49,962 bases of DNA from positions 47,706 through 97,667 of the forward strand of contig PLLJ01000029.1 of NCBI GenBank assembly GCA_003140935.1, in the 5' to 3' direction. The notes below the pieces were generated by a model. That model was not told the origin of the DNA. It saw only the letters and a list, made by a program, of their open reading frames with translations, and ran no database searches. The DNA comes from Candidatus Omnitrophota bacterium. GTDB lineage: Bacteria; Omnitrophota; Omnitrophia; Omnitrophales; Aquincolibacteriaceae. Shown piece after piece: positions 33,700-41,318 of the stretch; within the stretch, counting starts at the first letter, position 1; every line of letters begins with the position of its first letter. Both the position numbers and the translations under genes were made by a program.

Positions 33700-34707
33700 T
33701 TACCGCTTCTTGTAAATCGTGACATTTTTGGAGGTGAGCGTGAAATCGATGTCCTTAGGAAGCGAGCAGCGGTACCGGGACCGCCCGAGTCCTTGGCGGA
33801 CCCGCTCCCAAGCCTCGAACGAGAGTCCGCTTTGTTTGTCCAGCTTCTTAAGCGCTTTTTCCACAATGCGGAACTGAAGCGCCGGAGGGAATTTAAGAAA
33901 GACAGGACGGCGGAGCTCGATTTTTTTACCGCGGACCTTCTTCAACGTTTTCTTCCAGCCTCTTTCTTCAAGTTCTGCAACAAGAGCGCTCTCCCCTGCC
34001 ACGATCGCGGGGATACGCGACAAAGCCTCGATGACCCGCGGATTGAAATCACGTTGAAGCCCCGGGATCAATTCCCGGCGGATGCGGTTGCGGACAAACT
34101 CTGAAGAATCATTAGACTTGTCCAGGCGGAAGGGAATGCGCTCCCGTGAAAGGTGCGCCAACAGTTCCTTCTTGGTGAAAGTGAGAAGTGGCCGGACCCA
34201 GGTCACGCGCCCTTTCGTGAACTTTTCACGGATCCCTTGAAGACCCCGCAGGCCCGTCCCTTGAAGGACGCGCATCAGTACGGTCTCGGCCTGATCGTCC
34301 CGCGTGTGAGCCAACACAACCGTTTTGAACTTTTCTTTTCGCGCGGTCCGGAGGAAAAAATCATAGCGCATTTGGCGCGCCGCTTCTTCGATCGAGGCCT
34401 TCGTTTTTTTGGCTTGGCGCTTAACGCTTCCCGTCCCGCGAAAAAAAGGAACTCCGCATTTCCGGGCCAAGCCTTTAACGAACCGCTCGTCTTTTTGAGC
34501 GTCGCCGGAGCGGAGCTGATGGTTAAAATGAACGAGACCTAATTCCCAGAAGTGTTCCGCCGCAAGCGACCGCAGGAGATGGAAGAGCGCGACCGAATCC
34601 GGACCGCCCGAACAGGCGACCAGGATCTTTTGATGCGCTTTGAAAAACCGCCTCTCCCGGAGATGTTCTTCGAGGCGTAAAAGAAGACCTTGCGACTGTT
34701 GGCTCAT
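33700..34707 (-). CDS. tilS: tRNA(Ile)-lysidine synthase
   Basis: The 335-residue protein has the PP-loop ATPase motif SGGPDS (residues 33-38), the HFNHQLRSGDAQKDERF stretch, HTRDDQAETVLMRVLQGTG and the RNRIRRELIPGL motif of TilS. The enzyme converts cytidine-34 of tRNA-Ile2 (CAU) to lysidine so it reads AUA. It is followed by ftsH after a 100-base space, and a CAT-anticodon tRNA gene is directly upstream, likely in the same transcript. Confidence 0.96.
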   Translation of the reverse strand: MSQQSQGLLLRLEEHLRERRFFKAHQKILVACSGGPDSVALFHLLRSLAAEHFWELGLVHFNHQLRSGDAQKDERFVKGLARKCGVPFFRGTGSVKRQAKKTKASIEEAARQMRYDFFLRTARKEKFKTVVLAHTRDDQAETVLMRVLQGTGLRGLQGIREKFTKGRVTWVRPLLTFTKKELLAHLSRERIPFRLDKSNDSSEFVRNRIRRELIPGLQRDFNPRVIEALSRIPAIVAGESALVAELEERGWKKTLKKVRGKKIELRRPVFLKFPPALQFRIVEKALKKLDKQSGLSFEAWERVRQGLGRSRYRCSLPKDIDFTLTSKNVTIYKKR

Positions 34708-34757
34708 GAGATCCCTGATGGCGTGATTATTTTTTCATTTTATTGAGATGAAAGTCA

Positions 34758-34831
34758 TGCCGGGGGCCAGGATTGAACTGGCGACCTAGGGCTTATGAGT
34801 CCCTCGCTCTAGCCAACTGAGCTACCCCGGC
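34758..34831 (-). tRNA. tRNA with CAT anticodon (Ile2 or elongator Met)
   Basis: The 74-base cloverleaf has acceptor GCCGGGG/CCCCGGC, D arm GCTC/GAGC, anticodon stem AGGGA/GCCCT around loop CTCATAA, and T loop TTCAATC. The anticodon is CAT. The innermost anticodon-stem pair is A-G, a mismatch. The tRNA is either elongator Met or Ile2 awaiting lysidine; adjacency to tilS, the enzyme acting on tRNA-Ile2, favours Ile2. CCA is not encoded. Confidence 0.9.
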
Positions 34832-34940
34832 GTGATGATCTTATAAAAGAAGAAAATGATAAAAATCCGTTCCCCTGAGGGCGCCTTGGGCAACACAGGA
34901 CCCCGGACTTTCCTGAACCCCATCGGGCGCGAGGGCGGGT

Positions 34941-34970
34941 ATCTTAGCATAGCTTCGCGCGAACACACAA
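34941..34970 (-). promoter_or_regulatory. Promoter of the tRNA(CAT)-tilS-ftsH-folP unit
   Basis: The minus strand reads TTGTGT (34965-34970), an 18-base spacer and extended -10 TGCTAAGAT (34941-34949). Transcription would begin about 100 bases before the tRNA. The remaining part of 34832-35074 shows no gene. Confidence 0.5.
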
Positions 34971-35039
34971 GTACGGTTGCGGGACTCAACCGCGCGTAAA
35001 AATCAGGGAAATTGGGGCGCCGGCCTTCCCAAATCATTC

Positions 35040-35068
35040 TTTACACGACCCATTTCGGGGCGTAAACT
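35040..35068 (+). promoter_or_regulatory. Promoter placing the HAD gene start at the transcript 5' end
   Basis: The plus strand reads TTTACA (35040-35045), a 17-base spacer and TAAACT (35063-35068). The ATG of the HAD gene begins only six bases later, at 35075, exactly where transcription should start. The two boxes are also near mirror images (TTTAC / GTAAA), so a minus-strand promoter could overlap. Confidence 0.6.
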
Positions 35069-35074
35069 GGCATC

Positions 35075-36067
35075 ATGAAACAGAAGGTTCCTCCGAAAAA
35101 GCCCGTCCCATGCCCCCCGGTTGAAAAGGCCCAAGCCGATGCCATCATTTTTGACATCGACAATGTCCTCGTGGACACCCGTCAGTCCTATCTGGAGGCC
35201 ATCCGTAACACCGTAGAGCTCTATCTGACGCACGGTCCTGTCCCTTTTTTCAGCCGTTCTGCCGGAGGAAAATTCCCGAGCCTGATCACCCCGGAGGACG
35301 TGGACCAGTTCAAGCTCCTGGGCGGACTCAACGACGACTGGGACTGCTGTTACGGCCTGCTTGTCTACCTCCTGTCGCTTCCCGTCAAGAACAGGACCCT
35401 GGAGGCGCTCAAGAAGTCGATCGCGATCGAAAAATTCGCAAAAAGCGTCAAACAAAGGCCCCTCAGGGTCTCCGGCATTACCGCACTTTTCGGCCGCCCC
35501 ACGACCGTGACCATCGAAAAAGTGGCCCGCATCTTCCAGGAGGTCTACCTCGGCAAGGATATTTTCCCGCGCGTGACGATGAACAAGATGCGTTATTGGA
35601 AAAAACGCGGCCTCATTCATCGCGAGAAACTTGTTTTTAAACGCCCGATCCTGGAGAATCTTAAAAAACACGGAATAAAGCTCGGCATCGCAACCGGGCG
35701 GTCCTTCTATGAAGCCTCCCACGCGCTCAAGTTTTTTGGCATCAACGACCTCTTTTCCGCCATGACCACCATGGATGACGTCAAAAAAGAGGAGCGGGAG
35801 AAAAAAGAATCTCTCCGCAAGCCTCATCCTTTTTCTATTCTCAAAACAGCGCAAGCGCTCGGCGCGAAAAAGAAATTCCTCTACGTGGGCGATCTTCCGG
35901 ACGACATGCTCGCCGCGAACCGCGCGAAAGCTTCCCTCTGGATCCGTTCCGTCGCTTTTCCGATGCTCGCCGCCAATCCTTTCCAGGCCGCCAAAGAGCT
36001 CGCGACCGTGAAGCCCGATTTTTTCATCAAGACCCCCGCCGATCTCTGCCGTCTTCTGAAGATCTAG
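35075..36067 (+). CDS. HAD-superfamily phosphatase (subfamily IA type)
   Basis: The 330-residue protein has HAD motif I DIDNVLVD (Asp27, Asp29), motif II Thr in GIATGRS, the Lys in LRKPHPF and motif IV GDLPDDM. It has a large cap insertion (about residues 40-175). The start DIDNVLVDTRQSYLEAIRNTVE resembles a HAD-IA group of uncertain substrate. There is no ribosome site; the transcript appears leaderless. It is one of only two plus-strand genes, and its last two codons overlap copy b of the 40-nt element. Confidence 0.88.
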   Translation: MKQKVPPKKPVPCPPVEKAQADAIIFDIDNVLVDTRQSYLEAIRNTVELYLTHGPVPFFSRSAGGKFPSLITPEDVDQFKLLGGLNDDWDCCYGLLVYLLSLPVKNRTLEALKKSIAIEKFAKSVKQRPLRVSGITALFGRPTTVTIEKVARIFQEVYLGKDIFPRVTMNKMRYWKKRGLIHREKLVFKRPILENLKKHGIKLGIATGRSFYEASHALKFFGINDLFSAMTTMDDVKKEEREKKESLRKPHPFSILKTAQALGAKKKFLYVGDLPDDMLAANRAKASLWIRSVAFPMLAANPFQAAKELATVKPDFFIKTPADLCRLLKI

Positions 36068-36189
36068 TCCCAATTCCTATCCATTCCAAATTTTTTGAAA
36101 TTGGGGCAATCCTCGTCCCAACCCAATGAAAAACTTAAAGGTGGTTGGGACTATACTGATTACTCTTAATTTTAAATAAAAATCAGTAT
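36065..36189 (-). repeat. 40-nt hairpin element, copy b, and two more hairpins
   Basis: Read on the minus strand, 36065-36104 contains the imperfect stem CAATTTCAAA/TTTGGAATGG followed by ATAGGAATTGGGACTA. Two perfect 9-bp hairpins follow: GTCCCAACC/GGTTGGGAC (36115-36123, 36143-36151) and ATACTGATT/AATCAGTAT (36153-36161, 36181-36189). The last is near the promoter of the downstream gene. Confidence 0.75.
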
Positions 36190-36246
36190 GTCAACCGTCT
36201 AGAAAGAAATCAAAGACAAAGATGCCCCCTCTTCCCGACTCTTTGA

Positions 36247-36275
36247 TTGCATTTCATAGACTCTGTGGCTAAAAT
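36247..36275 (+). promoter_or_regulatory. Promoter of the exported protein at 36333
   Basis: TTGCAT (36247-36252), a 17-base spacer and TAAAAT (36270-36275) on the plus strand. Transcription would start near 36282, leaving about 50 untranslated bases. Confidence 0.65.
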
Positions 36276-36332
36276 CGATCGAGTGTTGAAAAAATATTTT
36301 TCTTTTACAAAAAACTTCCGTTGAGAGTGCCT

Positions 36333-37145
36333 GTGAAACCTTTCGCGATGGGATTTCTTTTCCTGTGGATCTTTTCGGGTTCCGCCTGCCTCGAGGCCCA
36401 ATCGCAAGACACCCCGATGACCGCGGACGAACTGGCCTGTCTCCAGAAAATAATCTTCTTCAACGAATGTTCGGGCCGCGCGGAACGGATGCTCACCTGG
36501 AACGCCGATGAGGACTTCCCTTCGTTCGGGCTCGGGCATTTCATCTGGTATCCCAAAGGGAAGAAAGGTCCTTACCAAGCCTTGTTCCCGGAGTTTCTTT
36601 TTTTCCTGGAGGCTCAAAAAACAGAAATTCCCGCGTGGATCAAAGCCCTGCCGACGCGGGAGGCGCCGTGGCAGAGCCGCGAAGAGTTCTTGAACGATCT
36701 TTCGAGTGAACGCATGATCGTCCTTAAGAATTTCCTGGACCAGACCCAAAGATTTCAAACCCAGTTCATGATCCACCGGGTCAAAGGGATCCTTCCCCGG
36801 ATGCTCGCGGCGGTCCCGGAGGCAGAACGCGCCGGGATCGAATTGAAATTCAAAGAGATCGCCGGAGTGCCCAACGGGATGTTCGCCTTGATCGATTATG
36901 TGAATTTTAAAGGCGAAGGCATCCTTATCACCGAAAGATCCCAAGGACAGGGGTGGGGACTGCTTCAGGTCCTGGAGGAGATGCAAATCCCCAAAAAAAA
37001 AGAAGACGCGCTGGAAGAATTCGTCTGGGCGGCCAGAAAGGTCCTTGAGAACAGGGTCAAAAACGCCCCGTCTGAAAAAAATTATTCTAAACGCCTGGGC
37101 GGCTGGAAAACCCGGGTTAAAAATTATCTGAAAATAAAATGTTAG
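36333..37145 (+). CDS. Exported protein, possibly lysozyme-like, unknown function
   Basis: The product is about 270 residues. It has a signal peptide (KPFAMGFLFLWIFSGSACLEA) and a mature domain starting NECSGRAERMLTWNADEDFPSFGLGHFIWYP. That stretch (Glu, then WNxDE, then GLGHFIWYP) recalls lysozyme-like folds in which the Glu is catalytic, but I cannot confirm it. The start is taken as the GTG at 36333, with GAGAG five bases upstream; a TTG at 36321, a GTG at 36327 and an ATG at 36348 are alternatives. The C-terminus is Lys-rich. Confidence 0.7.
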   Translation: MKPFAMGFLFLWIFSGSACLEAQSQDTPMTADELACLQKIIFFNECSGRAERMLTWNADEDFPSFGLGHFIWYPKGKKGPYQALFPEFLFFLEAQKTEIPAWIKALPTREAPWQSREEFLNDLSSERMIVLKNFLDQTQRFQTQFMIHRVKGILPRMLAAVPEAERAGIELKFKEIAGVPNGMFALIDYVNFKGEGILITERSQGQGWGLLQVLEEMQIPKKKEDALEEFVWAARKVLENRVKNAPSEKNYSKRLGGWKTRVKNYLKIKC

Positions 37146-37224
37146 CGCCGCACTCTTTGAATGCTTACAGCTCCAAGGAACGAGCGATTTGTCTTGAGAA
37201 AGATCCCCCTTGAAGCGGCGCTAA
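37142..37224. repeat. Inverted repeat joining two convergent stop codons
   Basis: TTAGCGCCGC at 37142-37151 and GCGGCGCTAA at 37215-37224 are exact reverse complements separated by 63 bases. They include the stop codons of the plus-strand gene (37143-37145) and of lptF on the minus strand. There is no T-run, so termination by this pair is uncertain. Confidence 0.6.
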
Positions 37225-38300
37225 GAGAGAATGGCTTTGCGGAGAAGGGCCATCCCGATCCCGACCAGAATGATATTCGGAAGCCAAAGGCTGATCATCG
37301 GCGGCAAAATGCCGTTTGTCGCGAGAGTCAGGGCTAAAGCGAAAAGAACATAGTAGACGCAGGTCGCGGCCATGGAGATACCGAAACTGATCACCACTTC
37401 TCCGCGCCTAACGATCGTCGCGATCGGAATGCCGATAAAAACGAACACCAGAGATCCGAATGAGAAGGCGATCCTCTGATGGAAGGCCGCCCATAGAGCA
37501 CGACGTTCTTTTTTCTCGGGTTTCTCGGAAATGTTCACGAGGATCTCGGCCAGGGTCATGTCTTTTTTCTTCTTGCCCATGTTACGGATGTCATTTTCAT
37601 CCATCGTAGGGAACTTGTAGGTCTTGAACTGAACGGATTGGATCCCCTTATCCTGCGATTCTGAGACGCTCCCGTCAAAAAGCTGGATCTCCAGCTGTCC
37701 GGTATTCGGGTCCATCACGATCTTGCCGCTTTCCGCAACGATCGTCCTCACGGGATTTTCCGAATCCACGCCCTCATGGGCCACGATATTCTTCATTTCA
37801 CTTCCTTCGACGCTTTTCGCAAGAAAAAGAATGCTGGGGCTGATCTTTACAAAGCGGCCCGGCTCAATCAGCGCCATCGGATGCTGCATGATCATTCTCT
37901 TGGTCGCACGGCGCAGTTCATAACGGGCGGGCGGACCGACTTGATCATTAAAAATAAATAAGAGCATGCTTAACGCGAAACCCAGAATGAGCGGAGGCAT
38001 CATGAACCTCAGCGGATGAACTCCGGAAGCTTTCATGGCGCGAAATTCGTTATGCTGGGAAAAACTCCCGAACACGATCAGAACGCCCGTAAGAAGGCTC
38101 ATCGGCGCGGTATAGCTGATGATGGAGGGTATGATCAGGAGCATCACGTAAAGCGTCTGCGTGAACGGGACCCCGCGGCCGATGATCATATCCGCTGCTT
38201 TCACGAGATATCCCGCCATAAAAATAAAGCTAAGGATCGAGAAACAAAGAAGGCACGGCAAAAGTAATTCCTTAAGGATATAACGCTGGAGAATTTTCAT
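37221..38300 (-). CDS. lptF: LptF/LptG-family permease
   Basis: The 359-residue membrane protein belongs to the YjgP/YjgQ family. Three N-terminal transmembrane helices (about 8-30, 50-75 and 98-120) are followed by a periplasmic jellyroll domain (about 130-270) and three C-terminal helices. Signatures: LLPCLLCFSILSFIF, NEFRAMKASGVHPLRF, and FGSLVFVFIGIPIATIV. It belongs to the ABC transporter that extracts lipopolysaccharide to LptA. LptG is usually the partner and not seen here, so F or G cannot be decided. A 40-nt element lies just upstream and reads as a promoter. Confidence 0.9.
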   Translation of the reverse strand: MKILQRYILKELLLPCLLCFSILSFIFMAGYLVKAADMIIGRGVPFTQTLYVMLLIIPSIISYTAPMSLLTGVLIVFGSFSQHNEFRAMKASGVHPLRFMMPPLILGFALSMLLFIFNDQVGPPARYELRRATKRMIMQHPMALIEPGRFVKISPSILFLAKSVEGSEMKNIVAHEGVDSENPVRTIVAESGKIVMDPNTGQLEIQLFDGSVSESQDKGIQSVQFKTYKFPTMDENDIRNMGKKKKDMTLAEILVNISEKPEKKERRALWAAFHQRIAFSFGSLVFVFIGIPIATIVRRGEVVISFGISMAATCVYYVLFALALTLATNGILPPMISLWLPNIILVGIGMALLRKAILS

Positions 38301-38346
38301 TTTGAGTAATTTTTCTTGGGTTGTGCACGCATGAATGGGCGTATCC

Positions 38347-38469
38347 TAGTCCCAATTCTTATCAATTTCAAACTTTTTGAAATTGGGGCAATCCTCGTCA
38401 ACCATTTAGGGGGAAATACAAGACGAGGATAGTCCCAATTCCTATCCATTTCAAACTTTTTGAAATGAG
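38347..38469 (-). repeat. 40-nt hairpin element, two copies (c1 and c2), and joining hairpin
   Basis: On the minus strand c1 (38347-38386) has stem CAATTTCAAA/TTTGAAATTG and tail ATAAGAATTGGGACTA. c2 (38430-38469) has CATTTCAAA/TTTGAAATG and tail GATAGGAATTGGGACTA. Between them lies a perfect 9-bp hairpin ATCCTCGTC/GACGAGGAT (38391-38399, 38422-38430). c1 carries TTGAAA, a 17-base spacer and TAGGAT (38343-38348), placed about 36 bases before lptF. Confidence 0.85.
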
Positions 38470-38502
38470 GACTCGGAGAGAGGGGAACGGAAAATGCTTG
38501 CG

Positions 38503-39729
38503 TCACTCGTTCCCCGTTCCATGTTTCCCTGCATATTTTCTTAGTTCGGAAGAACGAACAGCCTCCATGAACTCTTCCGGTGTCACAAAACCGTTCATGC
38601 GAAGGCTCGAGACCTCGACGCTTTTCTCGTTCAGAAAAATAATCGTTGGAACGCCGAAGATATCGAACCGGCGCAACACCTCGCGGGTTTCATCGTCATC
38701 GACCGAAGTGGTGTCGACTTTGATCCTGCGAAAAGATTGCAACGTCGCGGACACCTTGGGATCCGAATAGGTGAACTGATCGAGCTCGTGGCACGGAATG
38801 CACCAGTCCGCATAAAAATCGAGGATCACTGGCTGCCCCGAAGCTCCGGCCTCCTCAAGGATACCGGCATGATATTTTTCCCACGCGAGCCCGCTCCTGG
38901 GCATAAAAAAAAAGAAAAGGCCGATCACAACGGCGAGGGTCCCCAGGATCCCTTGAAATATGAGAAATTTTTTCGAAAGATGGGCGGAACGCTCAACCCA
39001 CCCGAGATAGAGACCGCCTGCCACGAATGCCCCCGGCACGATCCATTTCAGGAGCGGCCATTGGAAGGCGATCGCAACGTAAAAGATCCCGAACGTCAAA
39101 AGCACCACGCCCATCAGTCGTTCGAACCAGACAAGCCACGCTCCCGACTTCGGTAGTTTTGAGAGAAGTCCGGAATAGGTCCCGAAGACAAGATACGGAA
39201 GCCCGAGCCCGAGCGCCATCACGAAAAAGAGGAAAAAACCGAAGACCCAATTTTGCTGCGCGCTCACAAAGGTCAGAAGTGCCAGAACTGCGGGCCCCAT
39301 GCATGGCGCCGCAACGACTCCCACCAAAAGCCCCGAAACAAAAAAGCCGAGAAGGGCGCCTTGGACCGATCCCTGGTAAGACGGCGTCAGCCACGAGGGA
39401 AGCCTGAATTGATAAAGTCCGAACATGCTGAAGGCGAGGCCTATGACCAGGATCCCCGTTGCGAGCTGCACCCAAAAATTCCGGAGCCATTCGCCGAAAA
39501 AACTCCCGGTCATGGCGGCGACAAGTCCGAGAACACTGTAGGTAGTCACCATGCCGAGAACATACGCCAGGGCCTTCATGAACGCGCGGCCGCGAGATTC
39601 CTGTCCCGACTTTCTGAAAAGTGAGATCGTAATGGAGAGCATGGGATAGACACACGGCGTCAAGTTCAGGCCCAGCCCAAGAAAAAACACGCTTATGAAA
39701 ATGAAGGGCGAATTCGAGAGGTTCGTCAT
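38503..39729 (-). CDS. dsbD: DsbD-like thiol:disulfide interchange protein
   Basis: The 408-residue protein has a CcdA-type membrane core with Cys26 in LNLTPCVYPML and Cys143 in VAAPCMGPAV, then a C-terminal thioredoxin domain with WCIPC (Cys310, Cys313). It lacks the N-terminal DsbD-alpha domain. It carries electrons from cytoplasmic thioredoxin to periplasmic thiol proteins. The start at 39729 immediately follows the stop of the RNase H-like gene (TAAAAATG). It probably supports the DsbA-like and exported Tpx proteins. Confidence 0.93.
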   Translation of the reverse strand: MTNLSNSPFIFISVFFLGLGLNLTPCVYPMLSITISLFRKSGQESRGRAFMKALAYVLGMVTTYSVLGLVAAMTGSFFGEWLRNFWVQLATGILVIGLAFSMFGLYQFRLPSWLTPSYQGSVQGALLGFFVSGLLVGVVAAPCMGPAVLALLTFVSAQQNWVFGFFLFFVMALGLGLPYLVFGTYSGLLSKLPKSGAWLVWFERLMGVVLLTFGIFYVAIAFQWPLLKWIVPGAFVAGGLYLGWVERSAHLSKKFLIFQGILGTLAVVIGLFFFFMPRSGLAWEKYHAGILEEAGASGQPVILDFYADWCIPCHELDQFTYSDPKVSATLQSFRRIKVDTTSVDDDETREVLRRFDIFGVPTIIFLNEKSVEVSSLRMNGFVTPEEFMEAVRSSELRKYAGKHGTGNE

Positions 39730-39731
39730 TT

Positions 39732-40352
39732 TTAAAATAAACTTGTTGGAAAATCGGTGGGAGGGGCGTTTTTCTTCCGCAAGAATTCCGCGGTCGTCCG
39801 CTTCCAATCCACCGGGATCTCATGCGTTTTGAAATTCCAAGTCGATGTAAAATAGATCTTTCCTTCGCGACAGCCGTATTCGTAGACATCCTTTGTCAGG
39901 CGCACGTCATCCATGCAATATTTCTTAAGCTCTTCCATCCGGCCTTCCTTGAAGAGCGCCAAGGCCTCCACCCCATCGCCGGACTTCCCTTCCTTGACCG
40001 TCGCGCGCGCCACGCTGTCAAGACTCACCCGGTGTCCGCGCGCCTTTTCAATATCGTCCAGCAGATCAAGCACCGGGAATTGGTCGACCGTTTTGAAAAG
40101 ATACGGCTGCAGCACCTGCATATCAAAGCGCCGGATATTGAATCCGACAAGAAGATCCGCAGCCTGAAGCTTCTGCTCGAATTTCATAATATCTTTTTCT
40201 TCATAGGATGCATAGGCGTCCGTCAGAAAATCGTACACGCAGACGACCGAAATCTTGAGCTTCGAAAGGCTCATCGCCTTTGACTTGCCGATCTCCTTGA
40301 ATGATTTTTGGGTCTCAACGTCCAGCACGAGAATATTATTATTTTTTTCCAC
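39732..40352 (-). CDS. RNase H-like 3'-5' exonuclease, DEDD type
   Basis: The 206-residue protein has the DEDD pattern: LDVETQ (Asp11, Glu13), VGFNIRRFDMQVL, and YCMDDVRLTKDVYEYG with the final Tyr/Asp. This matches the RNase_H_2 group of nucleases. It starts with GTG at 40352, overlapping the upstream TPR gene by 14 bases. Substrate (DNA or RNA) is unknown. Confidence 0.85.
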   Translation of the reverse strand: MEKNNNILVLDVETQKSFKEIGKSKAMSLSKLKISVVCVYDFLTDAYASYEEKDIMKFEQKLQAADLLVGFNIRRFDMQVLQPYLFKTVDQFPVLDLLDDIEKARGHRVSLDSVARATVKEGKSGDGVEALALFKEGRMEELKKYCMDDVRLTKDVYEYGCREGKIYFTSTWNFKTHEIPVDWKRTTAEFLRKKNAPPTDFPTSLF

Positions 40353-41301
40353 GAATCTTCCCGGTCAATTTTTGCCAAGCGGGTGGCGGTTTCAACACAT
40401 CCTTGATGGCCTGAGCCGTCTTTCCGGCTTGGGGATCCTTCGAAGGACTTTTTCGCTTTATGAACTCTTGATACGCGTTCGCAGCGCCCTTCGGATTTAA
40501 TTCCACGGCCTTTTTGTAATCAGAAAGAGCGGATTCAAATTCTTCCAATCTGAACGAGGCCAGCGCCCGGTCATAATAGGCCCAACTGTACTTCGGGTCC
40601 AGCTCAATGGCCTTCGTATCGTCCAGGACGGCTTTCCTGAGGTTTCCCATCCCTTGATAGGCCCACCCCCGGTCGCAGTAAGCGTCGACATTCCGGGGAT
40701 CCATTTCGATCGCTTTATTGTAGTCGGTGATCGCCTTATCAAAAATGTTTTTCGATGAATAAGTTTTCCCTCTCAGATAATAATCCGCGCTGGAAGCGGA
40801 AGCTGAACGGATCTCCAAGGCCTTATTAAAATCGGACAATGCCCTGTCGAAATCCCCTTTTTTGAAATAAAGGATCCCGCGGGCGGAATAAGCCGGCGCA
40901 AGATCAGGCACGATCTCCAGAGCCTTCGTATAGTCCGGGAGAGCCCGGTCCAAATCATGCTTGGAATCATAAATGTTTGCCCGGTAAAAATAGGCTTCCG
41001 CGAGAGTGGGCCTTATCTTCAAAGCCCTGTTAAAATCCCCGAGGGCCTTGTCTTTTTTTTCTTCCGCATAATACGCAAGGCCCCGGTTAAAGTACGCTTC
41101 GGTGAAATCGGGTTTAAGTTCGATGGCCTTTGTAAAGGCCTTGATCGCCGCATCGTAGTTGCCCTGCTGCCCGTAAGCGACCCCCTTCAAAAAAACTTCC
41201 TTTTCGGATTCCCCGCCATACACGTTTTGACTGAAGAAAAACACACTATTGATCATAAAAACCATAACGAATTTTTTTAAAAAATCTAATCGCGGCATCA
41301 T
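40339..41301 (-). CDS. Exported TPR protein
   Basis: The 320-residue protein has a hydrophobic signal region (about residues 9-28) and seven TPR units with the pattern AxxxYxxxGxxxxxxxDYxKALEI, evenly spaced at 34 residues (for example YNKAIEMDPRNVDAY). The C-terminus is basic and helical. It likely serves as a scaffold in the periplasm. It is in a run of minus-strand genes with the HAD and exonuclease genes. Partners unknown. Confidence 0.9.
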   Translation of the reverse strand: MMPRLDFLKKFVMVFMINSVFFFSQNVYGGESEKEVFLKGVAYGQQGNYDAAIKAFTKAIELKPDFTEAYFNRGLAYYAEEKKDKALGDFNRALKIRPTLAEAYFYRANIYDSKHDLDRALPDYTKALEIVPDLAPAYSARGILYFKKGDFDRALSDFNKALEIRSASASSADYYLRGKTYSSKNIFDKAITDYNKAIEMDPRNVDAYCDRGWAYQGMGNLRKAVLDDTKAIELDPKYSWAYYDRALASFRLEEFESALSDYKKAVELNPKGAANAYQEFIKRKSPSKDPQAGKTAQAIKDVLKPPPAWQKLTGKIRGKK

Positions 41302-41318
41302 CTTTACCCTTCCCTGTT

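Noticed and set aside
35003..36073. Minus-strand open frame of 356 codons
   Set aside because: It mirrors the HAD gene on the plus strand, which has all HAD motifs and a promoter.
38347..38469. CRISPR-like array
   Set aside because: Two similar 40-base copies occur, but there are no equal spacers, no further repeats, and each copy is a hairpin with its own stem.
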